A DNA stretch of 64,000 bases from Nemopilema nomurai (Eukaryota; Cnidaria; Scyphozoa; Rhizostomeae; Rhizostomatidae), in assembly GCA_003864495.1 (NCBI GenBank), contig ML133478.1, positions 754,498-818,497 of the forward strand. Direction: 5' to 3'. Positions 30,201-42,156 of the stretch are shown one piece after another. Within the stretch, counting starts at the first letter, position 1; every line of letters begins with the position of its first letter. A program made the translations under genes and the position numbers. A model generated the notes under the pieces. The model worked only from the letters and a program-made list of their open reading frames with translations. It had not been told where the DNA came from and searched no databases.

Positions 30201-33200
30201 TACTGTATTATTTCCTTAGATATACGTGAGTATATGCTTGAAGATTAGGAAATTAAAGAAAGAGCGCAAGAGCATCGGATTACCGTGTCTTTGGTTCTTT
30301 TCAGCATAAACGGCTTTAAGATTTGCTTAGCAGTATCAACGATCCTCCCATGATAGTCAGATTTCGACTGTAACGAAAGAAGCATTTATTGCTCCCTAGA
30401 AAATGTTAAAGAGTTTACGAGGCTCTATTACAAGCGATTGAGCTCATAAATTTTACCTTATTTAATGAACCCATAATCATTTCAAGAGAGTCTTCAGCCT
30501 TCACAGCTACCCAATTGACAAAAAATTGTTTCCAAATAGTTCTCTAATCAAAGACTTGACATATTCTTTATAGAATACAAAAATCGTTCTTTAGGGAAGA
30601 TACAAACTGGGTAGCTACGAGGCATGGTAATGATGATTTAACACCGCAGAGGATACAGGGAGTGCAGTACTTAGAATGAATTCTGGGTTTCTGTTTCCCT
30701 TCTTGATTTGGTTATTTGTTCCTCTGGTGCCACCAAGTGATGCACGCGGTACAAAATGATGTACCTATGCATGTACTTGAGTCCCTTAGCGGCCACTCTG
30801 ACTATGAAGGGCTGATTTTCAACAGGAACCTCTAGATGTCTTCCAGCTTTATTCAAGCCATCTTAAGATGATGGAAAAAGTCGGACAGTGGATGAACCCA
30901 AGTGAACATTTTTACTCTCAACGAATGAAGCAAATGGCAGAACACAGAACTCAGCTGTTTATTACCCTGAAACCTCGTCTTTTCTAAATTAAGACGTTAC
31001 CCTGTCATTGATGACAGCTGTCAATCATAAACAGGAAAGATTCGAAGCAAAACAACTAAACAGAAAACATGTTACGAAGATTGCGTTACTTGAATTACCT
31101 TTGTACCAAACAGCATGACCAGTGCATTCAGACGATCAACAAACAATTCGGGCATCAGGAAATTCAACAATGACATCATCTCCAAGAGGTTATTCTGTAC
31201 TGGTGTTCCGGTGAGCAATAGACGCCTTGGGGCCTTAAGAAGACAAGTAAACTCGAGTCAAAATGAGCATGCCTTACAAATTTCGGAACCCAATCTGGTA
31301 TGTCGAAAAAGGCAGAAAAACAAAGAAATAGCGCGGAAACGTTGGCGGGCGAGAATCGTTTCTGCAAATTCGATCCGCAATTGGGTATTTATTTAGCAAC
31401 TTTCTGGTGATTCTTCGATGCTTGCATACTCTGAGGAGCATCAGACGAAAAGTGCCTTAGGCATGCACAAAATTGTCTCCGTTGTTTCGCACAATTGTGA
31501 AGTCTTGTGCTACAAAATATGTGTCCACCTAAACCCGTGCTTGTTCATCTGGCTGTTGCTCTGGCACAAGATAGACTAGCCACTTACCCGTATTTCCGCT
31601 AGGTATTTGTACCTATTGGACTTCATGTTCTTCAACATGTGGCCTTCGTCTAGAATGACGTAATGGCTTTTCAGCTTCTTAAATAAAGATCTGTCCTTGG
31701 CGTTGCTTATCGCTATGTTGTACCTGAAACAAAAGTCGCAAATGAAAAGGCAGTGTGGTCGGGTGTTGAAATGATAGAGGCGGGAAACTAAGGCGGGAAA
31801 CTAAGGCGGGAAACTAAGGCGGGAAACTAAGGCGCGCTGAAATAAGCACTTGGTCGATGTACAAGCGCGCTGATGCTACTGAAGATGCGGTACAAAACAG
31901 ACACCAATAGCCAACAAATATTCATGTAATGTGAGCATAGGAATATTGGCACTTCTTTCAAGTTTAATTTTTTCAGTTTTTCAGTTTAATCGTTGATTAA
32001 TTTTTTCAGTTTAATTTTTCAAGGCATCTCAAAGGAGGCGATCATAGAACGACCTACTGCTGTTGTACTGCCTCTCGTTCACCACCATTTGTGTACATCA
32101 AATGGATGATGTTCAATCAACGGCAGGTTCCTTCACAAATCATAAACGAATGAGTATCCCTTAATAAACATAAAATGACGTGAAGAGAAGGGTAAACAGA
32201 GCCACTTCGCAGTTACCAAAATCGCAGTGACCGAAATACATATCCTTAGCTGGCTGCATCGCACCAACAATTGGAATCTAATGTTTCTAACATAACTTGA
32301 TCCAACGCACAAAAGGAATCTAATGTTTCTAAAGGAGTCTAGTTGACCAAATGTTTAAATAAATAAAAAACAGCCATACGTGGATATGATTATGTTATAC
32401 TCGTTATCCCCATACAAAATCTCTTGACGCAATGCAACCCTCTCGTCTTGCGCACCTATAGGCAAATTGAAACAGATTCTAAGTTTAACATGCTGCAATG
32501 CTGTGGTACAAAAGGCATTTTGTATAAAAGCTGAGCCTTAAAATGCTGTCGATATCACTCCAACAAAGGCATAGCCATAGAAGTCGAAATGAGAGAAGAC
32601 GATTCACAAGGCTTTCTAGAAACTGACAGGGCCATCAATGCTGATTATGGCTACTTAAACGTCGTGCGTTGGCGGCATCAACATTGCGGCCTTTTCAAAG
32701 CTTCCCAAACTTCAATTTGTATCTTTACTTCACAAGGCTGAGTGATAACCTTCCCGAATATGAGTTACCCCCATCTTGAGCGCATTTCGCAACTTTCAGA
32801 GTGGGTCAGGCGGATCCTTTTTTGCACTCATTCAGATTAAATCTATTGACTTCAACAACAAAAAGTGGTCGGCTTTCCGTAGAAGTAGCGTCTAGTGAGA
32901 ACTTTTACCATGCACAACGCAATCTTCAACGCAACGCAATCTCATAAACGCGACAGCTTGCGCGTTGACTTTGAGCTCTATGTTTGATGCAATTATCAGA
33001 CAGCAAATTTACAGCATCGTTTAGTAAAACTCTATCCTCATGACATGAATCATTTGTAGCGTCAGACAACAAATCTATTTAATGCGTATGGTACAAAAAT
33101 ATAAGACTAAAATGTTTTTGAATGAGGTGTGGTGGCTACGGTTACGGTCAAAGCTTATGTTACTTTCCCCGTTTCATACAATGACGAAGAAATTATTTTT

Positions 33201-36200
33201 GAGAGCATTAAAAAACCATCACTAGATTGACCCGCTGCTCAAGATCTCACGATCTGATGTCTTCCCTGATACCTGAAATAGTTTGCAACATCTGCCCGGC
33301 CAAATCACCAAACTACGACCGATTAACAAGACAGGGTGATTTCTTAGTTTTGCTCACATTTCCCTAGTTCCACATTCATAATTTAAGCTTGATTACAGCG
33401 AGAAAATTCGGCACTTGAATTTATCCCACTTTTATGAAATATTTAAGAAACGTGGATCACAGTGTTTACAGGAGTAGAAACATGTCTTATTCTGCATGGT
33501 ATTTTAACTGTCTTAAAGAGCAATAACGCGTCTGAAAGGTATGTGAAAAGGCTACCAGCAGTGAGTTGGGTAGGTAATCTTTTAGCATTAGAAACTGGCG
33601 CAAATACAAAGCCTTTTTACTAAGATTGAGAAATAAACCTTGCCAGAGAAACAGCGTCACAGATGCAAATAAAAAGCTCACCAATGTATTCCATGTAGCT
33701 GACGGACGGTAACCACGTGTCAATCTCGCGTATCCAGTTATCTATGAAGTAAACCGGATGAGAGAGGCATGACAAAATATGAGCATTCGTACATGGAAAG
33801 CAGTTATTGTAAACTGCAGATAAATGCTGAAGTAATTTTGCAATCGATTGATGTTGTTTGATTAAATTTGTGAGTATGAATGAAGGAGAACAATTGCATA
33901 ACACAACTACTACATATTTCTCTTTTAGATATTCAAGACAATTTGCGAAGATTCAAAATATTTAGTCAGTATATTTTTCAGCGTATATGAAACGATACAC
34001 CTGCAGGCTTTGGGCTAAATATATATATTATTATCAGCTCTGTCATGCACAAAAGATTGCACAATCAGTTCTTCTAAATCTGCACGATTGCTCAACTCTA
34101 AATTGAAATATGCTCTAGAAACCAGACATCGAGACGGAATTCATCAAGCCATGAAGCAAGATATAACAATTCAGGAAGATTCAACAACGCAATGCTTAAG
34201 CAGAGCCTAGCTGTTGAGAAATCTGTTAAAGATTCATAAGACCAAAGTCGGAATCACTATCCCCAAAGTCGGAATCACTGCATTTTCTAACCGTTGTTAA
34301 TATTGCGTCAAAATGGCGTCACCGAACGAACATCCTGCCTCAAAATGTGTCAGGCCTCTCATTTTGAAGTGATTCTCAAAAATCTACATAATTAATCGGT
34401 GCATTTTGAGTTCTTGATTTCTACATAAAATAAATACTAAAGCTTCTATTATTTTGGATTGTAGAAGAAAAGGACACGAGAAACCTGTGAACATATGTTG
34501 TAATGAAATGAAGTAGCAAGTTGTGTGGAAACAGTCACAATCTTTGGATCAATACAAATGCCTGAGCAAAATGAGATCGCGTGGTAACTGAAAGGGAAGT
34601 GCAGAGAAAGCTGCTTCTCTTCTAGATAGTTAGTAAGATCCACTTACCGAAGGTGGAGCTCGGAACAATGATAACGTGCGGTCCGGGATTGCCCGTTTCA
34701 ATGAGGTGTCCAATAAAAGCCAGTGCCTGGATCGTCTTTCCCAGTCCCATTTCGTCGGCCAGTATTCCATTGACGCCCTCTTTGTGCAATGTTACCAGCC
34801 AGTTTAGTCCGGCGAGTTGGTAGTTTTTCAATTCAAGACTGCAAAATGTCATCAAGAATGATAGGAGGAGCATATATTTCATGACTTCCAACGGTTTGAA
34901 TACCGCTAAAACAAAAGTCTTTAAATTTCCTCTCGATTTATTTGTTTGTACTTTATATAATCACTACACTTGTTTGTACTTTATATAATTACTAAATTAC
35001 ATATTGCTACATTTGTAATGTAGGAGGCCGTTCTTGTAATGTAGAAAAGTAGTTCCGTTATGCATAGTTTGCAACTTTTTACATCGAATAAGAAAATATT
35101 TCACAAATTTATAAGTAGAGGCAAACATATGATACACGCTTTGAAATTTGCATATCATTCTTTCTTCTTTTTAGTTGATTTGGGCGAGTTTTCAAAACAC
35201 GTAGCTATTCCATATAACTGAAAATTGTGAACAAAGACATCTTTTGCAAATAGCAAGTCCTCAAAAACGTCCAGTTTTCTTAAGGTTATAGAATCATCCA
35301 TTATTAACACCAATAAACTGTTGAATCAATTCGAATTTCTGTCGAGTCAATCCACTGTCTAATGATTTCTGAATCAATTCTAATCAGTTGTAGCGTCAAT
35401 CTGAATCACTAACTGGATTAATCTTGACCCGTAACTGCAAGGCAACGACACAAGGTTTAGTTTTTAGTGGACAGAAAGATACCTCGAGTTCAGAATTTTC
35501 GGTTGGTCAGAGATGAATGCATGATCCTGAAAATCAATATTTGTTGAATCCCCATCCTATGAAAAAGAAACGTACCATAACTGAATAAACAACGTTATAA
35601 ATATAATTAAAAATTCCATTGTAAGATACCGAGTAAAATTTGAAATTAGATCATTTTTTGTCTTGCACTTTCACACAGCTTGAAAAATTAGTTTCATCAA
35701 AATACTATGGCAAAATTGCTTCATCTAACCTCATAGGCTTTTGGGGAAGCGACAAGGGAAATTTCACTAACTACTTGCCATCTCGCTAACTGCAAATTTT
35801 AGCAAGACACGATAAACTTTTTGCAGCTAGGAGAACTTAATCGAAAGGAGAACTAAACCCAAAAAACCTTTTTTCAAGTGCAGTTCTTTGGACTGAGAGC
35901 AAAGAATTTTAGAATGAATGTAACACAACGCGAAACTAATAACAGAGAGCGATTTTCAGCGGTGAGACTTTATATTATGGTAAAAGGCATTTTAATAAAA
36001 ATTAATAGCGGGTATCCATCAATTCGGCGATTTTTCGATGCAATATGTAGGAAGCAGGTGAACAAAGAATCCGATTTTGCAATCAACCACTTGATTACCC
36101 AATAGGACCAGCTTGAGTTTACCCATCTGCAAAGCCTCTTCTCACCAAAAACCATGATCGTGAGAGCCTAACGAGCTCATCAGATTGAAATAACAGTCTG

Positions 36201-39200
36201 CCTAATACCGACCACTGACTGCTAGAACTACAGCTATGATAAGAAATGAATGTATTCGTGCTACATACATACCTACCCTTTTAAGGCAAGTGCCAGGAAT
36301 TGCAGGACAGGGAGGTTTGGGTGAGGGGTCAAGGGGATCCCATTATCAATTCAGCACCCTTCGTACAAGCTTCACGTCATCTTATGATTGATTTTCAACA
36401 GGAGTTGACGTATGAGTGTATCCTTACACACAAAAGCCAACCAGATCTTGAACAATTCATGTTATTGCTTTTTACATGATTATTTACAAACACTTGTGGC
36501 GCTAAAGGGAGCAGGGGGGCTACAGCGTCGTCAGAGCTGACATGCCCCACATGTCCAGAAGAATTAATTTTGTCCAAAAAATTAACATTGGTAAGAATAC
36601 ATTTTATCGGATCTTGTCGAAAAGTTTATAAGTTTATTGGAGAGTATTCTGTTGAAAAAGCGAAAAAAATTCAATCCAGCTTGAATTTACTGCTGATTCT
36701 TGTTGGTAAAATTGGTGTTATGCCATCAAATTAAATTTTTTGTTTGCGCTTGTCACATGTGTGGTTCAATGTTTTCACTTCCATTGCCTAGCGCCTCTCT
36801 CCCCGTGGAATGGTGGAGCCACCTCTGCTTTGTCAGCTCCACTACATAGACTCAGAGTGTGGTAAAAATCAGCAAATTAAGGCTACATCACTTGGCTTAC
36901 CTCTTCAAGATTTGCAATATTTCTTATGGCCTTGTTGATTCTGCTAGCAATACCTTGACAGTCCTCCATTAGTTCATCAACCATCTTCCTTTCTTTTATG
37001 AAATCTAACACATTTTCTAAAGCCTGCCAAAAATAAATAAGTGTCAATAAATTGTGTCCAGAGCAGATTTGTGTTAAGCACAAAAATAGGGGGCCTTGGA
37101 CAGCACTAGCCCTAACCCTAACTCTATCCCAAACAAAAGGCCCCCAGTTTATTCTCTATGCTTGAATTTGTCACAACTCATCAAAGAGGCCTATCAATTT
37201 TTGAGATTAAGACCAAATGCAAATAAAGATTAACTCTAAAGAATCATGAAAAAAATTTAAATTCATATGCAATGAAAAACATGAACAGAACTCATTTAGA
37301 AATATTTGCACATAAATTGATACACACATGAAAGGCAATATTCTCAACAATTCTCATTAAGGGTTCCTTTAAAGAATAGGACAAAACTTAAAAAACAATT
37401 TGCTCACCCTTTCTTTGCATCCTTTGACTGATGAAAGCTTAGTTATCTAGAAAAGACATCAGTAAAACATTTTACAAAGAGTAACAGAAAAACTATTCAA
37501 GATACAAGATAAATATCAAAGAATATTTGCATGAAACCACAAGAAAACTACATTGGAATATGGCATTTGGCAGTGGAAAAGCAAAGGAGAAGTAGCTGTA
37601 AATAAACAATGCCCAAACATACCAAATCATCATAGTCTTTGAATGGTCTTTTCTGAAAAATATCAGTTGCCTTTTTCTCAGAAAAACCAGGGACTGAGCC
37701 TATATCTGCAACTGATGCATCTTGGAAGAATGACAGTATACACCGCTGCTGCTCTATAACTTCAGAGCTTTGTTCTTCACCTTCATACTCAGATTCATCT
37801 GTGCCTTCACCCGGAGATGTATCAACTTCATCTGAGTCTAGCACAATTGTGCTGCAGCCCTTGCTGGCTTTGCTTGGTGCTTCATTGTGTTCAATTGGAG
37901 GTTTTACTTTGGAGGCTTTATCCTTTTTTCCCAAGGAAGTTTGCGACAATACTATTGATTCTTTCTTATCCACTATGTGACTTTCTGTTAAATCAGAGAA
38001 GGATTTATTTTTTATGTGCATAAAGTCATGAAAATGAGAGCTAGACAACAGCAATAATTATTGAAAAACATACTGCGTAAGCACAGGTTGAAAAAAGCCA
38101 ATTTCTTCTTGGAAACAGAACAAAATTATATTCAAGCAGCAAACTGGAATATTTACTGCACAGGTTGGGTAGCATATCACTGGGTAAAACAAAACACTAA
38201 ACAAACTACAATTGAAGGTTGTAACAAGTACACTACCGTTCAAAAAGTCTTGGGACAATTCGAAGTTTTGAAAGACGCTTATGATAAAAGCTTTAAAAAA
38301 CATGCATTTGATTCTCTCTAATTACGACAACCGGCTATTTCCATGAAACTTTTATAAGACATTGTTCATGTTTTGGAGTATTTCAATTTTGCCAAATTAT
38401 TTGAAAAAGATTAACCGTAAAATTTTTCTAGGCCCGAAACATGAACATGGAGGTTATCAAACATCGTGAAATATCATACGAGAAGCGTCTGGAAATTATC
38501 TTTTATAAAAATAATGGTAAAAGCTACCAAGAAACTGCATCAATTGCAGGTTTGCTCAAAGAATGCAGCTTTCGCTGTATGCAAACAGTTCTTTAAATTT
38601 AGAACCGTGAAAGATTTGCCAAGGGTTGGCAGACCGAAGAAGCTCCAGACGCAAAGGTCTTTACTGAGAGATCAAAAAACAGGATACATCTCGATTAATT
38701 TGCTAGAAAGTCAAAGCGCAGAGGTTTCAAATTCTAATAATTAATTGTAATAAATAAATGGTGCTGAAATTTTGCAACTTGTTGATGCTTTTACTGCGTT
38801 ATTTAGACCATTTTAAAAGATGATAGGAGTGTTTCAAAAGATACATTTTTTGATCGCCTTAAATTGTTTCCATTCGCCAGAAAATTCCAAACTTCGAATC
38901 GTCCCAAGACTTTTTGAACGGTAGTGTACAAACCAAAACTCAAAATTAAAATAAAATCATATATGCAGTCCAAGATTTACAGAAAGCACCCTTCTGTGAA
39001 TTTAATGATCAAAGCTCAGCATTTGTAAAACTCACCTACTTAAGCAATGAACCTGAAACCAAATCAGAACATAGAGCATGTCTTTGCCCATCAAATAAGA
39101 GGTCAGATTTCAAGCGCCTTATTTGAAATGACAACTTTGATGTCACTACACAAGTTTACTAATTACATCAAAGACCCATCCTATATCAAGGCCACAGTAT

Positions 39201-40165
39201 ATCAACAAAGTGGTGATCTAAGAAGTAAAACTGCAAAGAGCAAAAAGTAATGCAATACCTTCAGTGTTGAGAGTGTCTGCAAGGTTTAATATGGCATCAG
39301 TTAGAGAACCAGCAAGATCCAATGCTTCTCTGGCTTCAGAAATTGACAGGTGAGAGTACACCTCTCTCAGCTTTTCGATGTCATTCTTTATTTCTTCACT
39401 TTCTTTAGCAAAAGATGTATCACATTTTTCTTTGTGAGTACTTGATTTTTGATTTGGTCTCTCGGAATCATCGTCACTATCTTCTAACAGAAAAACCCTT
39501 TTTCTTTTGGACTTTGGGACAAAGCACTCATATGAAGATGGAGACCTACTCTTGACCTGATATGAATTTTCCTTCATATTATTGAAATGGGAGATACCGT
39601 TTTGCCCCTTTTCATTGGATTTATCACACAGTTCCTTCCTTTTTCGCTTAAAACTGTCATTTTTTTCTTTCACATCCTTCTTGTTACCTAATAAGCATTT
39701 TTCCGATGAAGAAGAAAATCGAAACATTGGGCCATTCGAAAGCAAGTCCCGTAGCTTTTCTTCTGCGTATAAAGTACTCCCTTTCGCGGCGTCTCCCTCA
39801 GAAGTTTTTTCTGAGCGCTTTTCACTCAACTGGTCAGTAAACGATTGGGTTTTTTTCAATGCGTCTTCTTTGACCTGTTCATTGCACTTGCTTTTCTCCC
39901 ACGCTTTTCCGCAACTTTTTGTGTTTCTCTCTTCTTCTGCTAAAACATCTTTGGCATCTCGATTGACATCTTCCCCCGTGGCAAATGTTGGCCTAGTTTT
40001 AAGGCTGGAAACATCGGCTACTTGGGCAGTGAGTTCGTTACCGCTCCCACTGCAAATATTTTCTTGAGACTGACTTGAGGTATTACCATCACTTTTATTT
40101 TGTTTTCTTGATAAGAAGTCTAGAGCGGCTTTTCTACGGTATGTGAAGCGGTTGAAGTTTAGCAT
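18063..40165 (-). CDS. SMARCAD1: SMARCAD1/Fun30-type SNF2 chromatin remodelling ATPase
   Basis: Nuclear SNF2-family ATPase; the family moves or evicts nucleosomes in heterochromatin maintenance and DNA-end resection. Twenty exons read in frame: 40165-39259, 37984-37623, 37446-37408, 37023-36901, 35556-35483, 34838-34648, 33741-33682, 32455-32380, 31723-31588, 31233-31099, 30498-30457, 30367-30284, 29788-29680, 29053-28929, 28287-28099, 22528-22410, 21501-21434, 19911-19797, 18683-18571, 18235-18063. All have GT-AG borders; the sum is 3240 nt (1079 aa; human about 1026). Visible in order: acidic/Lys-rich N-terminus, one CUE-like region (about 260-300), helix-hairpin-helix-like stretch, motif I (DEMGLGKT, Lys536), DEGH box (636-639), TGTPVQNN (664-671), motif V and motif VI ([10 protein letters not shown], to 985). 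DEGH rather than DEAH is typical of this subfamily. The acceptor of exon 5 could instead be a nearby CAG, and exon 11 has a weak acceptor. Confidence 0.95.
18571..22528 (-). CDS. SMARCAD1: SMARCAD1 exons 16-19: helicase lobe 2
   Basis: Four exons encode the C-terminal helicase lobe: motif IV ([16 protein letters not shown]) and YLRLDG in exon 16, FIFLLST in exon 17, [18 protein letters not shown] and [10 protein letters not shown] in exon 18, and [11 protein letters not shown] in exon 19. Phases 2, 1, 2 and 1 link them cleanly. Exon 17 is only 68 nt. Residue 945 is Leu where relatives have Lys or Arg (see findings). Confidence 0.92.
20341..20620. repeat. 20-bp-period tandem repeat, two blocks
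   Basis: In a SMARCAD1 intron. Block one (20341-20460) has six consecutive 20-base units, each ending in ttaat, ctaat or a variant, with a core like cttcgaaccaggcttaat. Block two (20551-20620) has three more units in the same register. They are separated by about 90 bases that contain a short repeat of gggggcttattagagagg. Units differ by several substitutions, so the array is old. Confidence 0.85.
23057..23974 (+). CDS. rhodopsin-like (class A) G-protein-coupled receptor, intronless
   Basis: A 305-residue plasma-membrane receptor in one exon. It lies on the opposite strand inside SMARCAD1 intron 15. Seven hydrophobic segments lie at about 29-55, 67-92, 102-128, 147-168, 174-198, 228-248 and 268-288. 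Signature residues: ANAIVII in TM1 (usually GN..V), LSVSDLLVG in TM2 (the conserved LxxxD), SDRFLGI at the end of TM3 (DRY variant), CNGPAL in TM6 (CWxP variant) and NPIVYCYR in TM7 (NPxxY). Extracellular loop 2 is very short and TM3 lacks the usual Cys, as in the melanocortin/cannabinoid/adenosine cluster. N-glycosylation sequon NSS near the start. An in-frame Met eight codons downstream (MPDEMNSS) is an alternative start. Ligand unknown. Confidence 0.88.
   Translation: MVKLNSFSMPDEMNSSFDSCLLEATHKVTISVLTLITATALSTIITIFANAIVIIAFLKQRSLQCPANLLLCSLSVSDLLVGFISKPLYLALLVSILMKTTNLRELNMIFLYSMVLSVGTSLLHVFLITSDRFLGICTPFIYQRFVTCKLYIYLLAGLNSLLVVMFFVGPTYYYSFIRIAGLFGFILMTIFYMCICVVIRRQQRLVFSLGEFEGQTSHPVTTNTENKSKIYTIVLLLLIFLACNGPALHFALRRQAPIDICTHDIDDTVISLWTRFLLLLNSTLNPIVYCYRMTCFRSAVKKLFE
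23975..24539. other. intronic DNA downstream of the GPCR
   Basis: No coding signal. An attaaa hexamer near 24196 could serve the GPCR transcript, but this is weak. The region leads directly into the decayed LINE. Confidence 0.4.
24540..25610 (-). mobile_element. decayed non-LTR retrotransposon (CR1/L2/Jockey-like reverse transcriptase)
   Basis: Read on the minus strand with several stops and frameshifts. In order: [12 protein letters not shown] (RT motif with catalytic Asp), [19 protein letters not shown] (the catalytic YADD box, here YAND), then LQKLQN followed by [12 protein letters not shown], and a C-terminal [13 protein letters not shown] with KVWNSW. This order and these tail motifs are those of CR1/L2-type LINE ORF2. 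It is a dead copy in SMARCAD1 intron 15; the 5' part is missing. Confidence 0.85.
25611..28098. other. intronic DNA, nothing recognised
   Basis: The rest of SMARCAD1 intron 15. The open frames at 25999-26322 and 27334-27657 plus have no recognisable motif or splice partners. The region 26.6-27.3 kb is strongly AT-rich. Confidence 0.4.
29876..29935. repeat. AT-rich ATATTCA simple repeat
   Basis: A run of atattcaatattcaatattcaa with a later mirror-like atatttagaatatt, inside a SMARCAD1 intron. It can fold on itself; no function is implied. Confidence 0.6.
30284..34838 (-). CDS. SMARCAD1: SMARCAD1 exons 6-12: ATPase lobe 1
   Basis: Seven exons encode the first RecA-like lobe. Exon 6 carries the Q-motif-like [10 protein letters not shown] and the Walker A segment ADEMGLGKT. 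Exons 7-8 carry the [10 protein letters not shown] and EYNIIIST segments. Exon 9 carries the Walker B DEGH and the HMLKN run. Exon 10 carries [11 protein letters not shown]. Exons 11-12 lead through ILKPFMLKR. Exon 8 (32380-32455) is short and not obvious as an open frame, but its phases (1 in, 2 out) and the family match [10 protein letters not shown] place it firmly. Confidence 0.92.
31370..31560 (+). mobile_element. Penelope-like element tail fragment
   Basis: Similar by eye to the tails at 55125-55230 (plus) and 51060-51290 (minus): a shared stretch runs from ctatttattcag-like sequence through gcatactctgaggag to the acgaaaa box. It contains a hammerhead-like motif and sits between SMARCAD1 exons 10 and 9, opposite to the gene. 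The extent is approximate. Confidence 0.6.
31424..31466 (+). ncRNA. hammerhead ribozyme-like motif, partly decayed
   Basis: Stem I 5' strand gcatact (31424-31430), core CTGAGGA (31431-31437), stem II gcatcagac, GAA, stem III aag-tgc-ctt, then A and the stem I 3' strand ggcatgc. Stem I keeps five Watson-Crick pairs, one wobble and one A-C mismatch. Stem II keeps only its basal pair. Probably a dying copy of the motif at 55168-55213. Confidence 0.55.
31778..31829. repeat. four 13-bp tandem units carrying E2F-like sites
   Basis: Four perfect copies of aggcgggaaacta at 31778, 31791, 31804 and 31817, then a broken fifth (aggcgcg). Each unit holds GGCGGGAAA, the reverse complement of the E2F/DP consensus TTTSSCGC form. 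It lies in SMARCAD1 intron 8, about 55 bases from exon 9. Confidence 0.85.
34941..34995. repeat. 28-bp tandem duplication
   Basis: The stretch ttgtttgtactttatataa appears twice, 28 bases apart, in SMARCAD1 intron 5. A local duplication without evident function. Confidence 0.7.
38231..38926 (+). mobile_element. Tc1/mariner element, internally deleted
   Basis: 696 bp with terminal inverted repeats of about 38 bases that begin cactaccgttcaaaaagtct and differ at about one position. It is flanked by TA dinucleotides at 38229-38230 and 38927-38928, the Tc1/mariner target duplication. Inside, a broken frame from about 38440 resembles the N-terminal paired-type HTH of Tc1 transposases ([19 protein letters not shown], then [10 protein letters not shown]). 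The DDE catalytic part is absent, so it cannot move itself. It is located in SMARCAD1 intron 1. Confidence 0.93.
39259..40165 (-). CDS. SMARCAD1: SMARCAD1 exon 1: N-terminus with CUE-like region
   Basis: Residues 1-302. The start [11 protein letters not shown] resembles the short hydrophobic/basic start of vertebrate SMARCAD1 (MNLFNLDRF), which supports this ATG. The middle is charged and disordered (Lys, Glu, Ser), with probable nuclear-localisation clusters such as [18 protein letters not shown]. The end, from [11 protein letters not shown] to [11 protein letters not shown], matches the helix pattern of a CUE ubiquitin-binding domain; human SMARCAD1 has two, and only one is obvious here. 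Splice donor is gaag|gtattg. A 161-codon open frame on the other strand is a shadow. Confidence 0.9.
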
Positions 40166-40200
40166 ATTGCCAAACTGGTAAGGACGCGATTGCTCCCTTC

Positions 40201-40210
40201 TTTTCGCGCC
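40201..40210. promoter_or_regulatory. E2F-like site upstream of SMARCAD1
   Basis: TTTTCGCGCC, which contains TTTCGCGC, a fit to the E2F/DP consensus TTTSSCGC. It sits about 36-45 bases upstream of the SMARCAD1 start codon, so it is in the promoter or 5' UTR. No TATA box is evident. The inference of cell-cycle control is mine. Confidence 0.45.
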
Positions 40211-41090
40211 AGCAGAGTTGATTGAGAGGCTATTTCATAATGTAACCCAATAAAGTACTGAGAACAATAAAGCTCTTAACAGTCTCATATCCAGTACTGA
40301 AATTCCTTAGGTTTGGGTCGTACCAAGTACTGCCTGGTTTTTAAAGCATTTGCTTATTTAAAAATGCGTGTAGTTTGTTAAAAGCACTTTGTCCCAACAT
40401 TTACCACAATGACAGTTTATTTGAGTCAAATTTCAAGACAGAGTGCAATAAAGCAAACCGACATTGTAAAAATGCCATTAGCATTAAAAAAAGATAACTT
40501 CAATGAAATATCTGTGTTTTGACAATTTCTTCATCAACAATTTTTCCCTAGCCTAAGGTTGCGTTTACACGATGCCAGACAATTTTTGATTTCAAAGTTC
40601 TGTTACGGATTGATAACGTGGAGGGAATTTCGTGGCAACTTCAGCCAAATTGCCGGAACTATCCGGATCAAAAGTTTGCATAACTTTGTTATGGGTGTAC
40701 GCTTTATATAACAATTTCCGGCTTCAACTCCCGATAAAAAGGTCCTCTATTTACGTTTCATGAAAATTATTTCAAGTCAATTGCATAAAAGCAGTATTAT
40801 AATATAGTCTAACTGAACATAACTTAAGGTATCTATTTTCAAATCTATTTTCGGCGTCCCAAAATTGGACCTGGGAGAGTTAAGAATCAAGCTTAGAGAC
40901 ATAAAAGGATCAATGGTTTGGTCCGACGCAAAATAAAATTTTTCGAAATTGAGCCTCCGGGAGTAGCTAAAAATGCATAAAATTACAAAGTATTTGTCCT
41001 CCTTTCTTTCTATTTGCAAACTTCCTTCTACATGGCCTTAAGGAATATTTTGCTCTACTGAAAAATGTTTCTTCCTGTTTCGCCGGCCCT
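40211..41090. other. intergenic DNA upstream of SMARCAD1
   Basis: No coding signal seen; AT-rich with short frames only. Confidence 0.4.
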
Positions 41091-42156
41091 ATTCTAAGGA
41101 CCCCCTCACATGAGAAATTTTAGGCCGGTCTGAATTCAGATCGACCTAAAATTCATTTCACTCTGCGGTCTGAGCCTATGAGGTGCTCACATGAGAGAGA
41201 GCGAAATGAAACCCGGGTCCACCTGAATTCGTTTCGGTTGTTCAGGTCGGTCTGAAATTTCAGGTCGACTTGAAATCCACATGTGAACAGAAACGTTTTT
41301 CAAGTCGGGGCGAAATGAAACTCGTGGAGAAAAATATCATTCTGGGATGCAAATTAGTGTTCTGGGATACATGTTTGATAAACTTGGCGCCAAAAGAGCC
41401 TTGATCTTTTAAAAAATATAAAGTAATTTTTTAACAGAACTGACTGTGTCACCACGAAAGGAATCTTTATTAGGTCGAATATATGGTCTTGACTTTCCTT
41501 CAAACTCCAAAAAATCTGCTCTTACAGGCACTGCGGAGCAAGGGATGCTGCCCACTTTTTGCAAAAAATGCCAAATATTGAATATCAAACTACCAGAAAA
41601 GTTTCTTATTATACGGTTTTAGCCCCTCCACTTTTTTAGACCCCCTAATTTTCTCAACGCTCCGCGGTGCCTGTCTTGGCATTTTAAAATTTGAAAGCCA
41701 TTCTACTGGCAGCATCATTCCATCTAGCATGTTTTTCCACCACTGTTCGGTGCGACCTGGATTTTTTCAGTGCCGTTTCTTTCTCCGTAGAAATCTGTTC
41801 CTCGACTGCCGGTATCTGCACAAAGCACGATTTTTCTTTGTTTGCAAGAACGATTCCCTGACGAAGGCTGTTTACTTGAAACAAAAGTTGAAGAAGCAAA
41901 ATAAACGAAGTTGCAAAGCCGAGACTAAACAACCAAAAAAGATTTCAACACCTGATTTAAAATAAACCTTTTCTGCAAATTATTGGGCGCCATGATTGTT
42001 TTAATCTGAATTTCGCCGTACATGCGCATGTGCAAAGCCCTGTGGCTTTTCAAGCCGGTTTGAGAGCATCCATGTGAGCGGGAGCAAAATTAGCATGCCC
42101 CATCAAATTTCAAGCCGACCTGAGTTTCAGACCGGCCTGAAATTGTTTCAGGAAAA
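41091..42156. repeat. inverted-repeat element with ggccggtctga ends
   Basis: Near the left end (41120-41160) the sequence contains ttaggccggtctgaattcag and runs on to a cgacctaaaat. Near the right end (42105-42145) the same pattern occurs as its reverse complement. A third copy in the left orientation lies at 41238-41280. Similar words (ccatgtgagcg, cacatgtgaac) recur beside each. The structure suggests a non-autonomous DNA transposon of about 1 kb, but the exact ends and target duplication were not resolved. The open frame at 41684-41932 minus inside it is unrecognised. Confidence 0.6.
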